Counted from the stretch's first letter, positions 24,179-33,660 are shown. The stretch is DNA of 64,000 bases from Hydrocarboniphaga sp. (GCF_028291725.1 NZ_JAQGNT010000044.1:1-64000); one strand, 5' to 3'. The notes: generated by a model not told the origin, from the letters alone. Translations and numbers: made by a program.

Positions 24179-25423
24179 TCATGCTCCTGAGGTTTTCACG
24201 CCGATGCGGCCGAAGCGTTCGCCACACTGTTTGATGTAAGCCGAGAATGCGGATTGCAACTGCTCCGCTGTCAGCCCATAACGCTCCAGTGAATACCGGT
24301 GCTGGCCGAACGGGTGCTGCGGGTTGCTGGCTTCCCAGGCCAGCATCGCTTTGGCGACACTCTCGTCCAGAGACCGACCGCTGTTGGCGTAGAGATCGCG
24401 CACGGCCGGGATCACGTCGTGATGGATGTCGTCATAGCAGATATCGAAGATCCGGCCGTTGTTCAGGCGATCTCGCTGTTCCAGATGACGGTTCAGTATC
24501 TGCGACCACCAGATGAGCTGCTCGGCGCCGAGTTCGGCCAGGTCGATGTCATGGGTCAGCAGGTGCCGGAACACTTCGACGATCCTGCAGCTCGACGGCA
24601 GCGCGACCAGCGGATCGCGATAGGTGTGCACCACGACCGCGTCCGGGAAAACCTCGAACAGCGAATCGAGATTGCCGATGTGCAGCGGCGACTTCAGCAC
24701 CCAGGGTCGCTGGCCCTCGGCGCCACGCTGCCATTGGATGTATTGCAGGATCTGCTTGAAGTACGCGAGCGACTCGCGATCCGGATTGCCGTTCACGCGC
24801 TGCCAGAACGAGGGCGCGCGCAGGCGCGTGCAATTGGCCTGGGATTGGAAATCCGTTTCGATGACGAAAGACTCTTCTTCCGGCGCATCGACGAAGGCCG
24901 GATGCGCAGTCAGAAAATCCGCGGAATGCTGCGCGATCAGATCGATGTAGCCGGAGCCGATGGCGATTCTCGGATCCGGCTCGCCAGCGCGATGGCCAGG
25001 CACCGGTGCGTAGTTCAGGATTTGCCAGAACGGCAGGCTTTGCACGGCGGGATCGGCCGCCAGTACGCGTTGCAGCTTGGTGGTTCCCGTGCGCGGCATG
25101 CCGGTAACGAAGACCGGGGCGCGCACGATCTCATCGTTGATCTCCGGATGCTTTTTAAGATCGTCCACCCAGCGCAGCCGGTTGATCAGCCAGCCGACGA
25201 TCACCATGCCGAGGCGATCAAAGGCCGCTGCATCCAGGTGGGCCTCGCTCGCCACGCATTGCAGCCACCAGGCACAGCGTTGGACGAATCCCAGGTCGCC
25301 GAAATCGTCCAGACCCGCCTGCTCACTGGCGGCGGCCATCAAGGCCCGCGTTTCAAGCAATGAAGTCTCCGCAGAATCATCACCCGCAGTTTGCCTGGCT
25401 GCGGCCACCCCGTGATTCGCCAA
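24179..25423 (-). CDS. Sulfotransferase-family (Sulfotransfer_3-like) protein
   Basis: A 414-residue protein with the PAPS phosphosulfate-binding loop FVTGMPRTGTTKLQRVLAAD (about residues 107-126) and the second PAPS-type segment VVVHTYRDPLVALPSS. Such proteins transfer sulfate to hydroxyl or amine groups; many bacterial members of this broad family lack a proven substrate. A paralogue lies at 29863 and the two flank the LuxE-LuxC-LuxE cassette. The start is a TTG at 25423 with GGAG eight bases upstream; the ATG at 25339 is an alternative. It heads the minus-strand operon with the DUF1214 and SDR genes and is divergent from luxE-like gene 1, with about 200 bases between. Confidence 0.85.
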   Translation of the reverse strand: MANHGVAAARQTAGDDSAETSLLETRALMAAASEQAGLDDFGDLGFVQRCAWWLQCVASEAHLDAAAFDRLGMVIVGWLINRLRWVDDLKKHPEINDEIVRAPVFVTGMPRTGTTKLQRVLAADPAVQSLPFWQILNYAPVPGHRAGEPDPRIAIGSGYIDLIAQHSADFLTAHPAFVDAPEEESFVIETDFQSQANCTRLRAPSFWQRVNGNPDRESLAYFKQILQYIQWQRGAEGQRPWVLKSPLHIGNLDSLFEVFPDAVVVHTYRDPLVALPSSCRIVEVFRHLLTHDIDLAELGAEQLIWWSQILNRHLEQRDRLNNGRIFDICYDDIHHDVIPAVRDLYANSGRSLDESVAKAMLAWEASNPQHPFGQHRYSLERYGLTAEQLQSAFSAYIKQCGERFGRIGVKTSGA

Positions 25424-25624
25424 TGCCGTGCTCCAATGCCCTGAAAGAAGATGGTGTCAACGCCGCTATCTTGGTCGAATGCAGCGTCGATTGGCAGGAA
25501 CATTTCTGCTCTTTTTGAAGGATGCTGCTGAATGTTATTGGCGAGTCGCCGGATGGCTGACTAAGCCGAAGAACGCTTGTGTAGCATGCAGCCACCGTTG
25601 CGGCGCGGGCCTACAGGTGAGTGC

Positions 25625-26983
25625 GTGAACTTCATCGAGCAACTGACATCCTTCGTTGGCGCTGATGACCCCTACGACTACCGTCTGAGCGATGTGCGCG
25701 AGCTGCAGCTCGCTGCTGCACATCAGCGCTTCGAGCGTGCACGCGGCGCGATGCCAGTGCTCGACCGGCGGGCCTCGGATTGCGGAATCGAGAAGATCAC
25801 GCAGGTCCGCGATCTGGTGCCGCTGATGTTCTCTGACGCGACCTACAAGAGCTATCCGGACTCCTTCATCGCCCAGAGAAAATGGAACGCGCTCGGCGCC
25901 TGGCTGGATGCCTTGTCGACTTCGGCCGGCGCCGCGCAACTTAACTACGATGGCGTCACCGACATCGACGGCTGGATCGCGCGGCTGGCCGACCACGGTC
26001 ACACCGTCTACGTTTCGAGCGGCACCTCCGGCCGCTGTTCAATCTTCCAGGTCAGCCAGGCCGACCGCGAAATGGACGTACGCGGTTTCCGCTCTGCGTG
26101 GCGCTGGAAGGCAGGCGTGCAGCCGGACCGCAGCCGCCCGGTGTTCGCGCTGATGCCGCGCAGCGGCGCCCATCGCATGATGGATACCTTCGGCATCGTC
26201 GTGCGCGACTTCGGCCGGCCTGACGCCACCTATTTTCTCAGCGACACGCCGCTGCTCGTCAGCGAGGTCAATCGCATGGCGCGCCTGAGCAAGGACATCG
26301 CCGCGGGCACCGCCACGCCCGGCGATATCCACGCGGCTGAACTTGCGGTCGCCGCCAAGCAAGCAGCTTCGCGTGAGGCAATGAGACGCATGGGCGAGGC
26401 CGTGACCCGACACCGCGACGAGCCCTCGTTCTTCGTCGGAACCTGGGCTCCGATGTTCGCGCTGGCGCAAGCCGCCAAGACCTCCGGGCTTGTTGGCGGT
26501 CTGCATCCCGATACCTTGTTCCAGACCGGCGGCGGGCTAAAAGGCGCGGTGCTGCCGAACGACTACCGCGAACAGATCGAGAGCATTCTGGGCCTCAAGC
26601 CCGCGCGCAATCTCTCGCTCTACGGCATGACCGAGCTGACGCCGTTCATGCCGCAATGCGCGGCCGGCCACTATCACCTGCCGCCGTGGCATGTGGCGCT
26701 CGTACTCGACAAATCCGGCGAGCAATTGCTCGCGCCGGAGGACGGACGCGTCAGCGGCCGTCTCGCTTTTTTCGACGTCAGCATGGACGGCCACTGGGGC
26801 GCGTTGGTATCGGGGGATCACGGCACGCTGCAGCTGACGCCTTGTGCCTGCGGTCGCCGCGGTCCCTCGCTGCTGCACGACATCGTGCGCTACCGCGACC
26901 TCCCCGGAGGCGACGACAAAGTGAGCTGCGCCGGAACCATCGATACCTATGTGCGTGGCGTAATCGGAGGCGAGACTTTATGA
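25625..26983 (+). CDS. LuxE-like acyl-protein synthetase 1
   Basis: A 452-residue member of the LuxE (acyl-protein synthetase) branch of adenylate-forming enzymes. It contains LMFSDATYKSYPDSFI, typical of LuxE, the AMP-binding P-loop VYVSSGTSGRCSIFQ (about residues 127-141), QTGGGLKGAVLP and LSLYGMTELTPFMPQ (A5-like). A C-terminal Cys-rich CACGRRGPSLLHDIVRY follows. LuxE adenylates a carboxylic acid and passes the acyl group to LuxC through a Cys. The GTG at 25625 with AGGTGA upstream is chosen by alignment with the paralogue at 28392; ATG 25586 is possible. It overlaps the luxC-like gene by four bases. No luxA or luxB exists in the window. Confidence 0.9.
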   Translation: MNFIEQLTSFVGADDPYDYRLSDVRELQLAAAHQRFERARGAMPVLDRRASDCGIEKITQVRDLVPLMFSDATYKSYPDSFIAQRKWNALGAWLDALSTSAGAAQLNYDGVTDIDGWIARLADHGHTVYVSSGTSGRCSIFQVSQADREMDVRGFRSAWRWKAGVQPDRSRPVFALMPRSGAHRMMDTFGIVVRDFGRPDATYFLSDTPLLVSEVNRMARLSKDIAAGTATPGDIHAAELAVAAKQAASREAMRRMGEAVTRHRDEPSFFVGTWAPMFALAQAAKTSGLVGGLHPDTLFQTGGGLKGAVLPNDYREQIESILGLKPARNLSLYGMTELTPFMPQCAAGHYHLPPWHVALVLDKSGEQLLAPEDGRVSGRLAFFDVSMDGHWGALVSGDHGTLQLTPCACGRRGPSLLHDIVRYRDLPGGDDKVSCAGTIDTYVRGVIGGETL

Positions 26984-28392
26984 GCAGCTTGACGGGCACG
27001 GTGGTCGGCAAAGTCATCAAGGTGCCGCATATCGTTCACGGCAAGGCGGTGTTCGGCGATGCGGTTGAACACCGGTCGCGCGTCGGCGACCTGTTTCTGA
27101 CGCCCAAACTTGATCTCGACGCCCTGGTCCGCCCGCGCAGCGAGCCGGGCCCGGCCTTCGAAGTTCCGCTGCGCGAGATCCTGGACCTGCTCGGCGAAAC
27201 CGGACGCCGTCTGAATCTCGACACCAATCCTCATCTTGCCGAAGCACTCGATCTGATCTCCGCCTCGAGCCGGCACAGCCGGCGCGTGGTCGAGAACACC
27301 TACCGGGTGATCGGCCAGACTTTCGAGCCCGGGGCCCTGGGCTACCAGGTCGAGCGCGAACTCGGTCCCGGCGTCATCGACGGCTGGGTGCCGGTGTACA
27401 AACCCAATGCGCCGAGCTGTCAGGTCCGCGCCTTCCCGCCGCGGCTGGTGCATATCATGGCCGGCAACGGGCCGCCGGCGGCGTCCATCAGCATCATTCG
27501 CGGCGCGCTGACCAAGGGCATCAATCTGCTCAAGCTGCCGTCGAATGATTTGTTCACGGCGACGGCGATTCTGCGCACGATGGCCGACATCGCGCCCGAC
27601 CACCCGACCGTGCGCTCCTTCTCCGCCGCTTATTGGCGCGGCGGCGACGAGGCTGTCGAACGCCTGATCTACCGGCCGCAGTATTTCGACAAGCTCGTCG
27701 CCTGGGGCGGCGAAGCCACGATCCGTCACGCGCTGAAATACGTCGGCCCCGGATTCGAGTTGGTGCAATTCGATCCCAAGGTTTCGATGTCGATGATCGG
27801 CCGCGAAGCGTTCTGCGACGCCGAGACGCTGGAGCGAGTTGCCGGGCTGGCGGCGGAAGACGTCAACATGATGAATCAGGAAGGCTGTGCCTCCAGCCGT
27901 CATCAATTCGTCGAAGGCGACGTCAAAGAGGTCGACCGCTACTGCGCGGCGCTGGCGCGCCAGTTGGCGGTCGACCGCTTCTGGGGCGATGGCAAGATCT
28001 GGAAAACACCGGCCGACATCCGCGACACGGTCGAGGGGCTGCGCTTTACCGGCACGCACGCGGTCTTCGGCCACTACGACGGCCGCGGGCTGGTCGTGCG
28101 CTCGAACGAGCCGGTGGACTTCCACCCGATCGCCAAGACCGTCAACGTCATTCCCGTCGCCAGCCTGCGCGATGCGGTGCGCTACGCCTCGGTCGCCACG
28201 CAGACCGTGGGCATCTACCCGCGCGAGCGCAAGGCCGAAGTCCGCGACGCGCTGGCGAATGCCGGCGTGCAGCGAGTGGTGACGCTCGGCTCGGCGATCG
28301 GCCTCGCCACCACCGGCCAGGGCCTGCCGCACGATGGTTTTCTGCCCTTGCAACGGCTGATGCGCTGGGTCAGCGACGAGGAGTCCGAGTGA
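26980..28392 (+). CDS. LuxC-like acyl-CoA/acyl-protein reductase
   Basis: A 470-residue NAD(P)H-dependent acyl reductase of the LuxC family (aldehyde dehydrogenase fold). It would reduce an activated acyl group to the aldehyde via an acyl-Cys. The catalytic Cys is at about residue 303 in MNQEGCASSRHQFVEG. LVHIMAGNGPPAASISIIRG and LLKLPSNDLFTATAIL mark the nucleotide-binding part. Its start overlaps the first luxE-like gene (ATGA) and its stop overlaps the second (TGATG), so the three are strictly co-translated. The substrate acid is not evident. In this context it may be a bulky isoprenoid or steroid-type acid rather than myristate (inference). Confidence 0.92.
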   Translation: MSSLTGTVVGKVIKVPHIVHGKAVFGDAVEHRSRVGDLFLTPKLDLDALVRPRSEPGPAFEVPLREILDLLGETGRRLNLDTNPHLAEALDLISASSRHSRRVVENTYRVIGQTFEPGALGYQVERELGPGVIDGWVPVYKPNAPSCQVRAFPPRLVHIMAGNGPPAASISIIRGALTKGINLLKLPSNDLFTATAILRTMADIAPDHPTVRSFSAAYWRGGDEAVERLIYRPQYFDKLVAWGGEATIRHALKYVGPGFELVQFDPKVSMSMIGREAFCDAETLERVAGLAAEDVNMMNQEGCASSRHQFVEGDVKEVDRYCAALARQLAVDRFWGDGKIWKTPADIRDTVEGLRFTGTHAVFGHYDGRGLVVRSNEPVDFHPIAKTVNVIPVASLRDAVRYASVATQTVGIYPRERKAEVRDALANAGVQRVVTLGSAIGLATTGQGLPHDGFLPLQRLMRWVSDEESE

Positions 28393-29762
28393 TGGCCGGC
28401 ACGACCACGGCACTGGATCAACTCCTCGCACGCATCGACGACGAAGACCCCTTCTACTACCGTCTCGAAGATGTCCGTGCGCTGCAACTGCAAGCAGCCG
28501 ACGAGCGCTTCCAGCAACTGCGCCAGCAGATGCCGGTGCTGGATCAGCGTTCCCAGGACACCGGCACGGAGCGCATCTCCGGCCTTGCCGACATGCTGCC
28601 GCTATTTTTCTCCGACGCCACTTACAAGAGCTATCCGGAGTCGCTGGTCGAGCAGCGCAACTGGAAAGCGCTCGGCTCCTGGGTCGAGGCGACTTCCGCC
28701 GGCGCAAACATCGCGCAAGTCGATGTCGAGGGCGTGCAGGACATCGATGAATGGCTGGCGCGGCTGCGCGACGCGGGCCAGTATCTTTACGTCTCTTCCG
28801 GCACTTCGGGCCGCGTGTCGCTGTTCCACGCCAGCGCCAAGGATCGTGAACGCGACCTCGCGATGTTCCGGCTCGCCTGGCGCTGGGCCACCGGCGCGGT
28901 GCCGGACCAGAGCCGCCCCGTGTTCGCCCTGTTCCCGGTCAAGGGCTCGCACCGGATGATGGACAGCTTCGGCCGCATCGCGCGCGATTTCGGACGCCCG
29001 GACGCGATCTATTACCTGTCCGACCAGCCGCTGCGCGTAACCGACGTCAACAGCCTGGGCCGCTTGCGCAAGGCGATCGGCGCCGGTACCGCGACGCCGA
29101 GCGAAATCGACGCTTTCGAACAGAAAAGCGCGGAAAAGCAGGTCGAGATGCAGCAGTCGCTCGAACGCTTGGCGGACGCGGTGGTACGCCATCGCAATGA
29201 ACCCTGTTTGTTCATCGGGACCTGGGGACCGGAATACAGGCTCGTCAAGACGGCGGTCGATCGCGGTCTGGCAAGCGGAGTGCACCCTGATTCCGTCATC
29301 CTCGCCGGCGGCGGTCTCAAGGGAATCGTTCTCCCGCCAGACTTCAAGGAACAGCTCCAGCAGGCGCTGCGGCTCGACAATTCCCGCTATCTGCTGCTCT
29401 ATGGCATGGCCGAACTCTCGACCATCATGCCGGCCTGCTCGCAGCGCCGCTATCACATTGCGCCCTGGATGATCCCAATCGTCCTGGACAAGGACAGCGA
29501 GCGGATTCTCGAGCCGAAGGACGGCCGCTTGACCGGCCGACTCGGCTTCTTCGATCTCGCCCTCGAAGGGCGCTGGGGCGCGCTGATCAGCGGCGACCAC
29601 GGCACGGTCGATCTCAAGCCCTGTCCCTGCGGGTGCCCGGGCCCGAGCATCCTCGACACGATCGTGCGCTATCTGGATCTGCCGGGCGGCGACGATCGGG
29701 TGAACTGCGCGGGCACCATCGACGCCTACGTGCGCGGTGCGCTCGGCAGCGCAGTGGCGTAG
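28392..29762 (+). CDS. LuxE-like acyl-protein synthetase 2
   Basis: A 456-residue paralogue of the protein encoded at 25625, with the same landmarks: LFFSDATYKSYPESLV, LYVSSGTSGRVSLFHAS (about residue 131), AGGGLKGIVLP, LLLYGMAELSTIMPA and CPCGCPGPSILDTIVRYLD. The two proteins are clearly homologous over their whole length but diverged, so this is an old duplication or a functional heteropair. The A5-like motif differs (MAEL versus MTEL). It starts within the LuxC stop codon. A 100-base gap then precedes the second sulfotransferase-like gene. Confidence 0.9.
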   Translation: MAGTTTALDQLLARIDDEDPFYYRLEDVRALQLQAADERFQQLRQQMPVLDQRSQDTGTERISGLADMLPLFFSDATYKSYPESLVEQRNWKALGSWVEATSAGANIAQVDVEGVQDIDEWLARLRDAGQYLYVSSGTSGRVSLFHASAKDRERDLAMFRLAWRWATGAVPDQSRPVFALFPVKGSHRMMDSFGRIARDFGRPDAIYYLSDQPLRVTDVNSLGRLRKAIGAGTATPSEIDAFEQKSAEKQVEMQQSLERLADAVVRHRNEPCLFIGTWGPEYRLVKTAVDRGLASGVHPDSVILAGGGLKGIVLPPDFKEQLQQALRLDNSRYLLLYGMAELSTIMPACSQRRYHIAPWMIPIVLDKDSERILEPKDGRLTGRLGFFDLALEGRWGALISGDHGTVDLKPCPCGCPGPSILDTIVRYLDLPGGDDRVNCAGTIDAYVRGALGSAVA

Positions 29763-29862
29763 GCCGGTATCACCACGAAGCCAACAAAACGCGGACGCAA
29801 TACGCCGTCGCAGATCACTACAACAAAAGGGCGACCAGAGCCCAACTACGGAGGAGATTCCC

Positions 29863-31128
29863 GTGAATGTAGAAGCAGAAAGCAGGTCACCCACCGGTGT
29901 GCGGCTCGAATCGGGCGTTGAGAACAGCGGTGCCGATCCAGGACTGAAGGATCTGGAGCCCGCTGCGCTGCTTGCGGCGGCATCAAAGGAGGCCGGGCTG
30001 GACGACTACGGCGACGAGGCTTTCATCGAGCCGCTCACGCAGCTGATGCGCTCGATCATAGCCGAAGCAAACCTGAGCGCGATCGGTCTTCTCGGCACGC
30101 GCGCGCGGATGGTCCAGTGCCTGGTGAACCGCCTGCGGCTGCAGCAGGACCTCAAGCGGTATCCGGAGATACTCGACGAGGACGTGTCCGATCCGATCGT
30201 GATCGTCGGTCTGCCGCGCACCGGCACCACCAAGCTGCAGCGCATGCTGTCCAACGATCCGGCGGTGCAGAGAACGCCATTCTGGCTGCTGCTCAATCCC
30301 GCGCCGCTGCCGGGCTGGAAACGCGGTGAGCCCGACGCACGCATTGCGCTGGCGCAAGTACAGGCCGAGGCGCTCGCACAGCAACCCGATTTTCTCGCCG
30401 CGCATCCGATGGCGGCCGAAGAAACCGAAGAAGACGTCTTCATGATGGAGATGTCCTTCGAGGGCATTCTGCCGCTGACTCAGTATCGCGTTCCCTCGTT
30501 TCATGCCTGGGTGCGTGACCGGCCGCGGCAGGCTTTCTATGCCTACGAAAAGATTCTGTTGCAGTACCTGCAGTGGCAGGGCGGCGGCCGTCGCGGCCGG
30601 CCCTGGGTGCTCAAGGCCACCACGCATCTCGGCGACCTGCAGGCGCTGATCGACACGTTTCCGGGCGTGACGCTGGTGCATTGCCACCGCGATGTCAGCA
30701 CGTCCATGGCCTCGACGATACGCGCCGCCGAAGGCTTCCGCGGCCTCATGGCCAATGATCTCGATCTCGTCGCGCTGGGCGCGGACTACCTGCGCATCTA
30801 CGCCGACGAGATGTCGCGCTATCTGCCGCAACGCAAGCGGCTCGAATCATCATCGGGAATCATCGACGTGCGCTACGACGACATCGTCCACGATCCGATC
30901 GCCGTCATCCGCGGGATTTACGCCGTCCGCGAGCGGGTGCTCACGCCCGATGGCGAAGCCGCAATGCTCGGCTGGCAGGACGAAAATCCGCAGTACCGCT
31001 ACGGAAAAATTTCCTATTCGCTCGAACGCTATGGCCTGACCAAGACGGCGGTCGAGCAAGCATTCGCGGGCTATCGGCAGCGCTTCGCGGAATGGCTAGG
31101 TAACCAAGGAGGAAGCAATGAGACTTGA
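29863..31128 (+). CDS. Sulfotransferase-family (Sulfotransfer_3-like) protein 2
   Basis: A 421-residue paralogue of the gene at 24179. The PAPS loop is IVIVGLPRTGTTKLQRMLSN (about residues 113-132) and the second motif is TLVHCHRDVSTSMAS. Both paralogues also share GLDDYGDEAF-type N-terminal and YSLERYGLT C-terminal segments. The GTG start is supported by an excellent GGAGGAG ribosome site seven bases upstream; the frame is open further upstream but without conserved sequence. The 3' end overlaps the following SDR by 11 bases. A role in sulfating or desulfating-linked handling of a hydroxylated substrate is possible but unproven. Confidence 0.86.
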   Translation: MNVEAESRSPTGVRLESGVENSGADPGLKDLEPAALLAAASKEAGLDDYGDEAFIEPLTQLMRSIIAEANLSAIGLLGTRARMVQCLVNRLRLQQDLKRYPEILDEDVSDPIVIVGLPRTGTTKLQRMLSNDPAVQRTPFWLLLNPAPLPGWKRGEPDARIALAQVQAEALAQQPDFLAAHPMAAEETEEDVFMMEMSFEGILPLTQYRVPSFHAWVRDRPRQAFYAYEKILLQYLQWQGGGRRGRPWVLKATTHLGDLQALIDTFPGVTLVHCHRDVSTSMASTIRAAEGFRGLMANDLDLVALGADYLRIYADEMSRYLPQRKRLESSSGIIDVRYDDIVHDPIAVIRGIYAVRERVLTPDGEAAMLGWQDENPQYRYGKISYSLERYGLTKTAVEQAFAGYRQRFAEWLGNQGGSNET

Positions 31129-32020
31129 AAATGAAGTGGCCATCGTCACCGGTTCAACCAAGGGCCTGGGGCGTTTCGTCGCGGAGCGCTATGCGGCGGA
31201 AGGGGCAAAAGTCGTCGTATCGGGCAGGAACGCAGAGGCCGGCAACAGGGTGGTAGCGCAGATCGCGGCCAAAGGCGGCAGCGCAATTTTCGTGCGCGCG
31301 GATGTGATGATCGAAGAGGACGTCAAGAACCTGATCAAGACCGCCGTCGATACCTTCGGCAAGCTGAGCATCATGGTCAACAACGCCTGCCCGACGGAAT
31401 TCGTCTACGACGCCGCGATCGCGGGTGACGCCAGCGGCAGCGCTACCTCGCGCAGAGACGGATCGGTACGAAACATCTCCACGGAGAACTGGCAGCAACT
31501 GATACTCGGAACGCTGACCCAGGTGTTCTGGTGCTGCAAGTATTCGATCCCCGAGATCGCCAAGGCGGGCGGCGGCTCGATCATCAACGTCTCGTCGCAA
31601 TCGGGCATGCAGGCGCAAGCCGGCCTGGCCGGTTACTCGTCCGGCAAGTCGGCCCTGTTTGGGCTTACCCGCTCGATTGCCATCGAGGAAGCGCCCAACG
31701 GCATTCGCTGCAATTGCATCTGCGTCGGCGTGATTCCCGGCGAGGCGCCGGCCGCTGCGGATAAGGCAGAGGCGGCGGCATGGGAAGGCGAAGTCGGTTC
31801 CTTCGGCTGGGCCATACGGACCGCGCCCTTGCTCGGCATGGGAGAAGGCGGTGACATGGCCAACCTGGCGCTGTTCCTCGGCTCCCGCGAATCCAAGTAT
31901 CTGACCGGCCTGATCGTGCCGGTCGACGGCGGCTGGACCATCAACTCGCACCTGCCTTCGCTCGATCTGCTGCACAAGGAAGCGGAACAGACCAGAGCGA
32001 AAGACCGAGGTGCAGCATGA
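31118..32020 (+). CDS. SDR oxidoreductase
   Basis: A 300-residue classical SDR. It has VAIVTGSTKGLGRFVAERY, MVNNACP (NNAG variant NNAC), IINVSSQSGMQ (catalytic Ser) and YSSGKSALFGL (Tyr-Lys). An insertion after NNAC (residues about 95-120, rich in Ser, Asp and Arg) is unusual. It overlaps the sulfotransferase-like gene by 11 bases and the next gene by four (ATGA), so it belongs to the lux-like operon. It may oxidise or reduce the aldehyde or alcohol produced there (inference). Confidence 0.9.
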   Translation: MRLENEVAIVTGSTKGLGRFVAERYAAEGAKVVVSGRNAEAGNRVVAQIAAKGGSAIFVRADVMIEEDVKNLIKTAVDTFGKLSIMVNNACPTEFVYDAAIAGDASGSATSRRDGSVRNISTENWQQLILGTLTQVFWCCKYSIPEIAKAGGGSIINVSSQSGMQAQAGLAGYSSGKSALFGLTRSIAIEEAPNGIRCNCICVGVIPGEAPAAADKAEAAAWEGEVGSFGWAIRTAPLLGMGEGGDMANLALFLGSRESKYLTGLIVPVDGGWTINSHLPSLDLLHKEAEQTRAKDRGAA

Positions 32021-33660
32021 AACCCAATACGCGTCGGCCCGTCCCTAAACACCCCTTCCTCGCCGACTCCTCGTATACGACCGGCCACGTCAACGTTGCG
32101 ATCGCACTCAATACGCCGGCGATCGGCTTCGGCGATATCGGCCGTCCGCTGAGTGCCGACGAGATCAGCTGGCTGCCCGCCGGCGGATACATCACCAGCA
32201 TTCGTTACTCGGGTGTGTATCCCGATGGCAGAAGAGTGGCCTGGACCGGCGGCGGCTCGCTGCTCTACAAGTACGACGCCGACAGCAGAGCGGTGCTGGC
32301 CGAGACGGAAGTCTTGCCGATCGGCATCCGCATGACGGCCGAGGCAGTCCGGCGCCATGTGGACAGGATCGACAGTCTCAGCGGCAAGGAACAACTGGCA
32401 GTGGCGATCCCGCCGATCAGCACCGACCTGGCGCCCGTCGTCTATACGATTTATCACAACTTCGTCAGCAACGAGAACGAGCAGTATCTCGGCGTCAACG
32501 ACCTGGCAAACAAGCGCATCCAGCTGCGTGTCTATGGCGATGCCGTCGAAGGCGACCCTGCCTCCGCTATCGCTTTGCGGCGCGAACTGACCCTGCCGGA
32601 TGCGGACCCGTTCAAGGCCATGCTCTTCAGCATCAGCATGACCTTCGATGGAACGGTGCTCGCGATGCTGACCGACGGAACGCTGTTTGCGATCTCGCGC
32701 GATCTGAAACTGCTGGATCGCATCTCGCTGGCCCACGATCCGATCAACGCCACGCCCGGTGCGGCCGGCAAAGACAACGAGACCCTCAACCTGTTCGTGC
32801 GCAACGTGCTCTCGCTGGACGACGATGGCGGCATCTACATCCTGCCGCGCGATTATCTGCACCGTGTGCAATGGACCGGCAAAAAGTTTTCTCGGGATGA
32901 GGCGGACGGCGCCTGGCGCGTCGCTTACGACTCCGGCCCCAGAGGTTCCGGCACGTCGCCCAACATGATGGGTTGGGGCGACGACGAGGACAAGCTGATT
33001 ATTCTGTCCTCGGGAACCGAGCCCTATGTGATGGCCTACTGGCGCGACAAGATTCCACACGACTGGAAGGGCTTGCCCGGCGAGGACCGCCGCCTCGCGG
33101 CGCGTGCGCCGGCGTACTACGGCGATGAATACCATGCAAAGGGCTCGATCAAGGAATTCACCAATGCCGTGAAGGGCTACGGCGTGTTCTTCGGCAACGA
33201 CATGGCGGTGGGAAACTACGCCAGGGATGTCGGGTTCGTATCGACCGCCGAAGGCGGCGGTTATGCGTCGATGGACGAGTTCCTGGCGTTTGCATTCGGC
33301 GTGGGCAAGAAACCGGAATACACGCCACGCGCCGGCCTCAAGCTCGAATGGAATCCGCGCAGCCGCAGCTTCGACCACCAGTGGCGCACGCAGCGCAGCT
33401 TCGCGACCATGCTGCCGATCATCGACGGCAACGATGTGCTGTATTACATCGGCACCGAGAACGGCGTCTGGACACTCGAAGGCATCGACTGGAACACCGG
33501 ACAGCTCAAGTTCAAATACGAGCTCGGTAGCAGTCAGCGATTCAATCCGGTAGGGACAGCGCTGGAGATTGCACCCAACGGCGCGCTGGATTGTCCCTGC
33601 GGCGGCGGTCTGGGCTGGGTCAGGGTGTTGCCCAAGCCTGCTGCAGCACCGGCTTCCTAA
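32017..33660 (+). CDS. Unrecognised 547-residue protein, possible beta-propeller
   Basis: I do not recognise this family. It is 547 residues, has no signal peptide or membrane segment and ends in a short Pro/Ala tail (KPAAAPAS). Repeated beta-strand-like units with Trp, Gly and Asp recur, for example VAWTGGGSLLYKYDAD, GTVLAMLTDGTLFAIS, DDDGGIYILPRDYLHRVQW, DEDKLIILSSGTEPYV and GNDVLYYIGTENGVWTLEGI. They are spaced roughly 50-90 residues apart, suggesting a six- or seven-bladed propeller. A conserved-looking DCPCGGG near the C-terminus is Cys-rich. It is co-translated with the SDR (ATGA) and followed by a VOC gene. A lactonase-, esterase- or binding-type role would fit a propeller, but this is only a guess. 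Confidence 0.7.
   Translation: MKPNTRRPVPKHPFLADSSYTTGHVNVAIALNTPAIGFGDIGRPLSADEISWLPAGGYITSIRYSGVYPDGRRVAWTGGGSLLYKYDADSRAVLAETEVLPIGIRMTAEAVRRHVDRIDSLSGKEQLAVAIPPISTDLAPVVYTIYHNFVSNENEQYLGVNDLANKRIQLRVYGDAVEGDPASAIALRRELTLPDADPFKAMLFSISMTFDGTVLAMLTDGTLFAISRDLKLLDRISLAHDPINATPGAAGKDNETLNLFVRNVLSLDDDGGIYILPRDYLHRVQWTGKKFSRDEADGAWRVAYDSGPRGSGTSPNMMGWGDDEDKLIILSSGTEPYVMAYWRDKIPHDWKGLPGEDRRLAARAPAYYGDEYHAKGSIKEFTNAVKGYGVFFGNDMAVGNYARDVGFVSTAEGGGYASMDEFLAFAFGVGKKPEYTPRAGLKLEWNPRSRSFDHQWRTQRSFATMLPIIDGNDVLYYIGTENGVWTLEGIDWNTGQLKFKYELGSSQRFNPVGTALEIAPNGALDCPCGGGLGWVRVLPKPAAAPAS

Noticed and set aside
25625-29762. A bioluminescence (lux) operon
   Set aside because: luxA, luxB and luxD are absent and two luxE copies are present; only the acid-reductase branch is supported.
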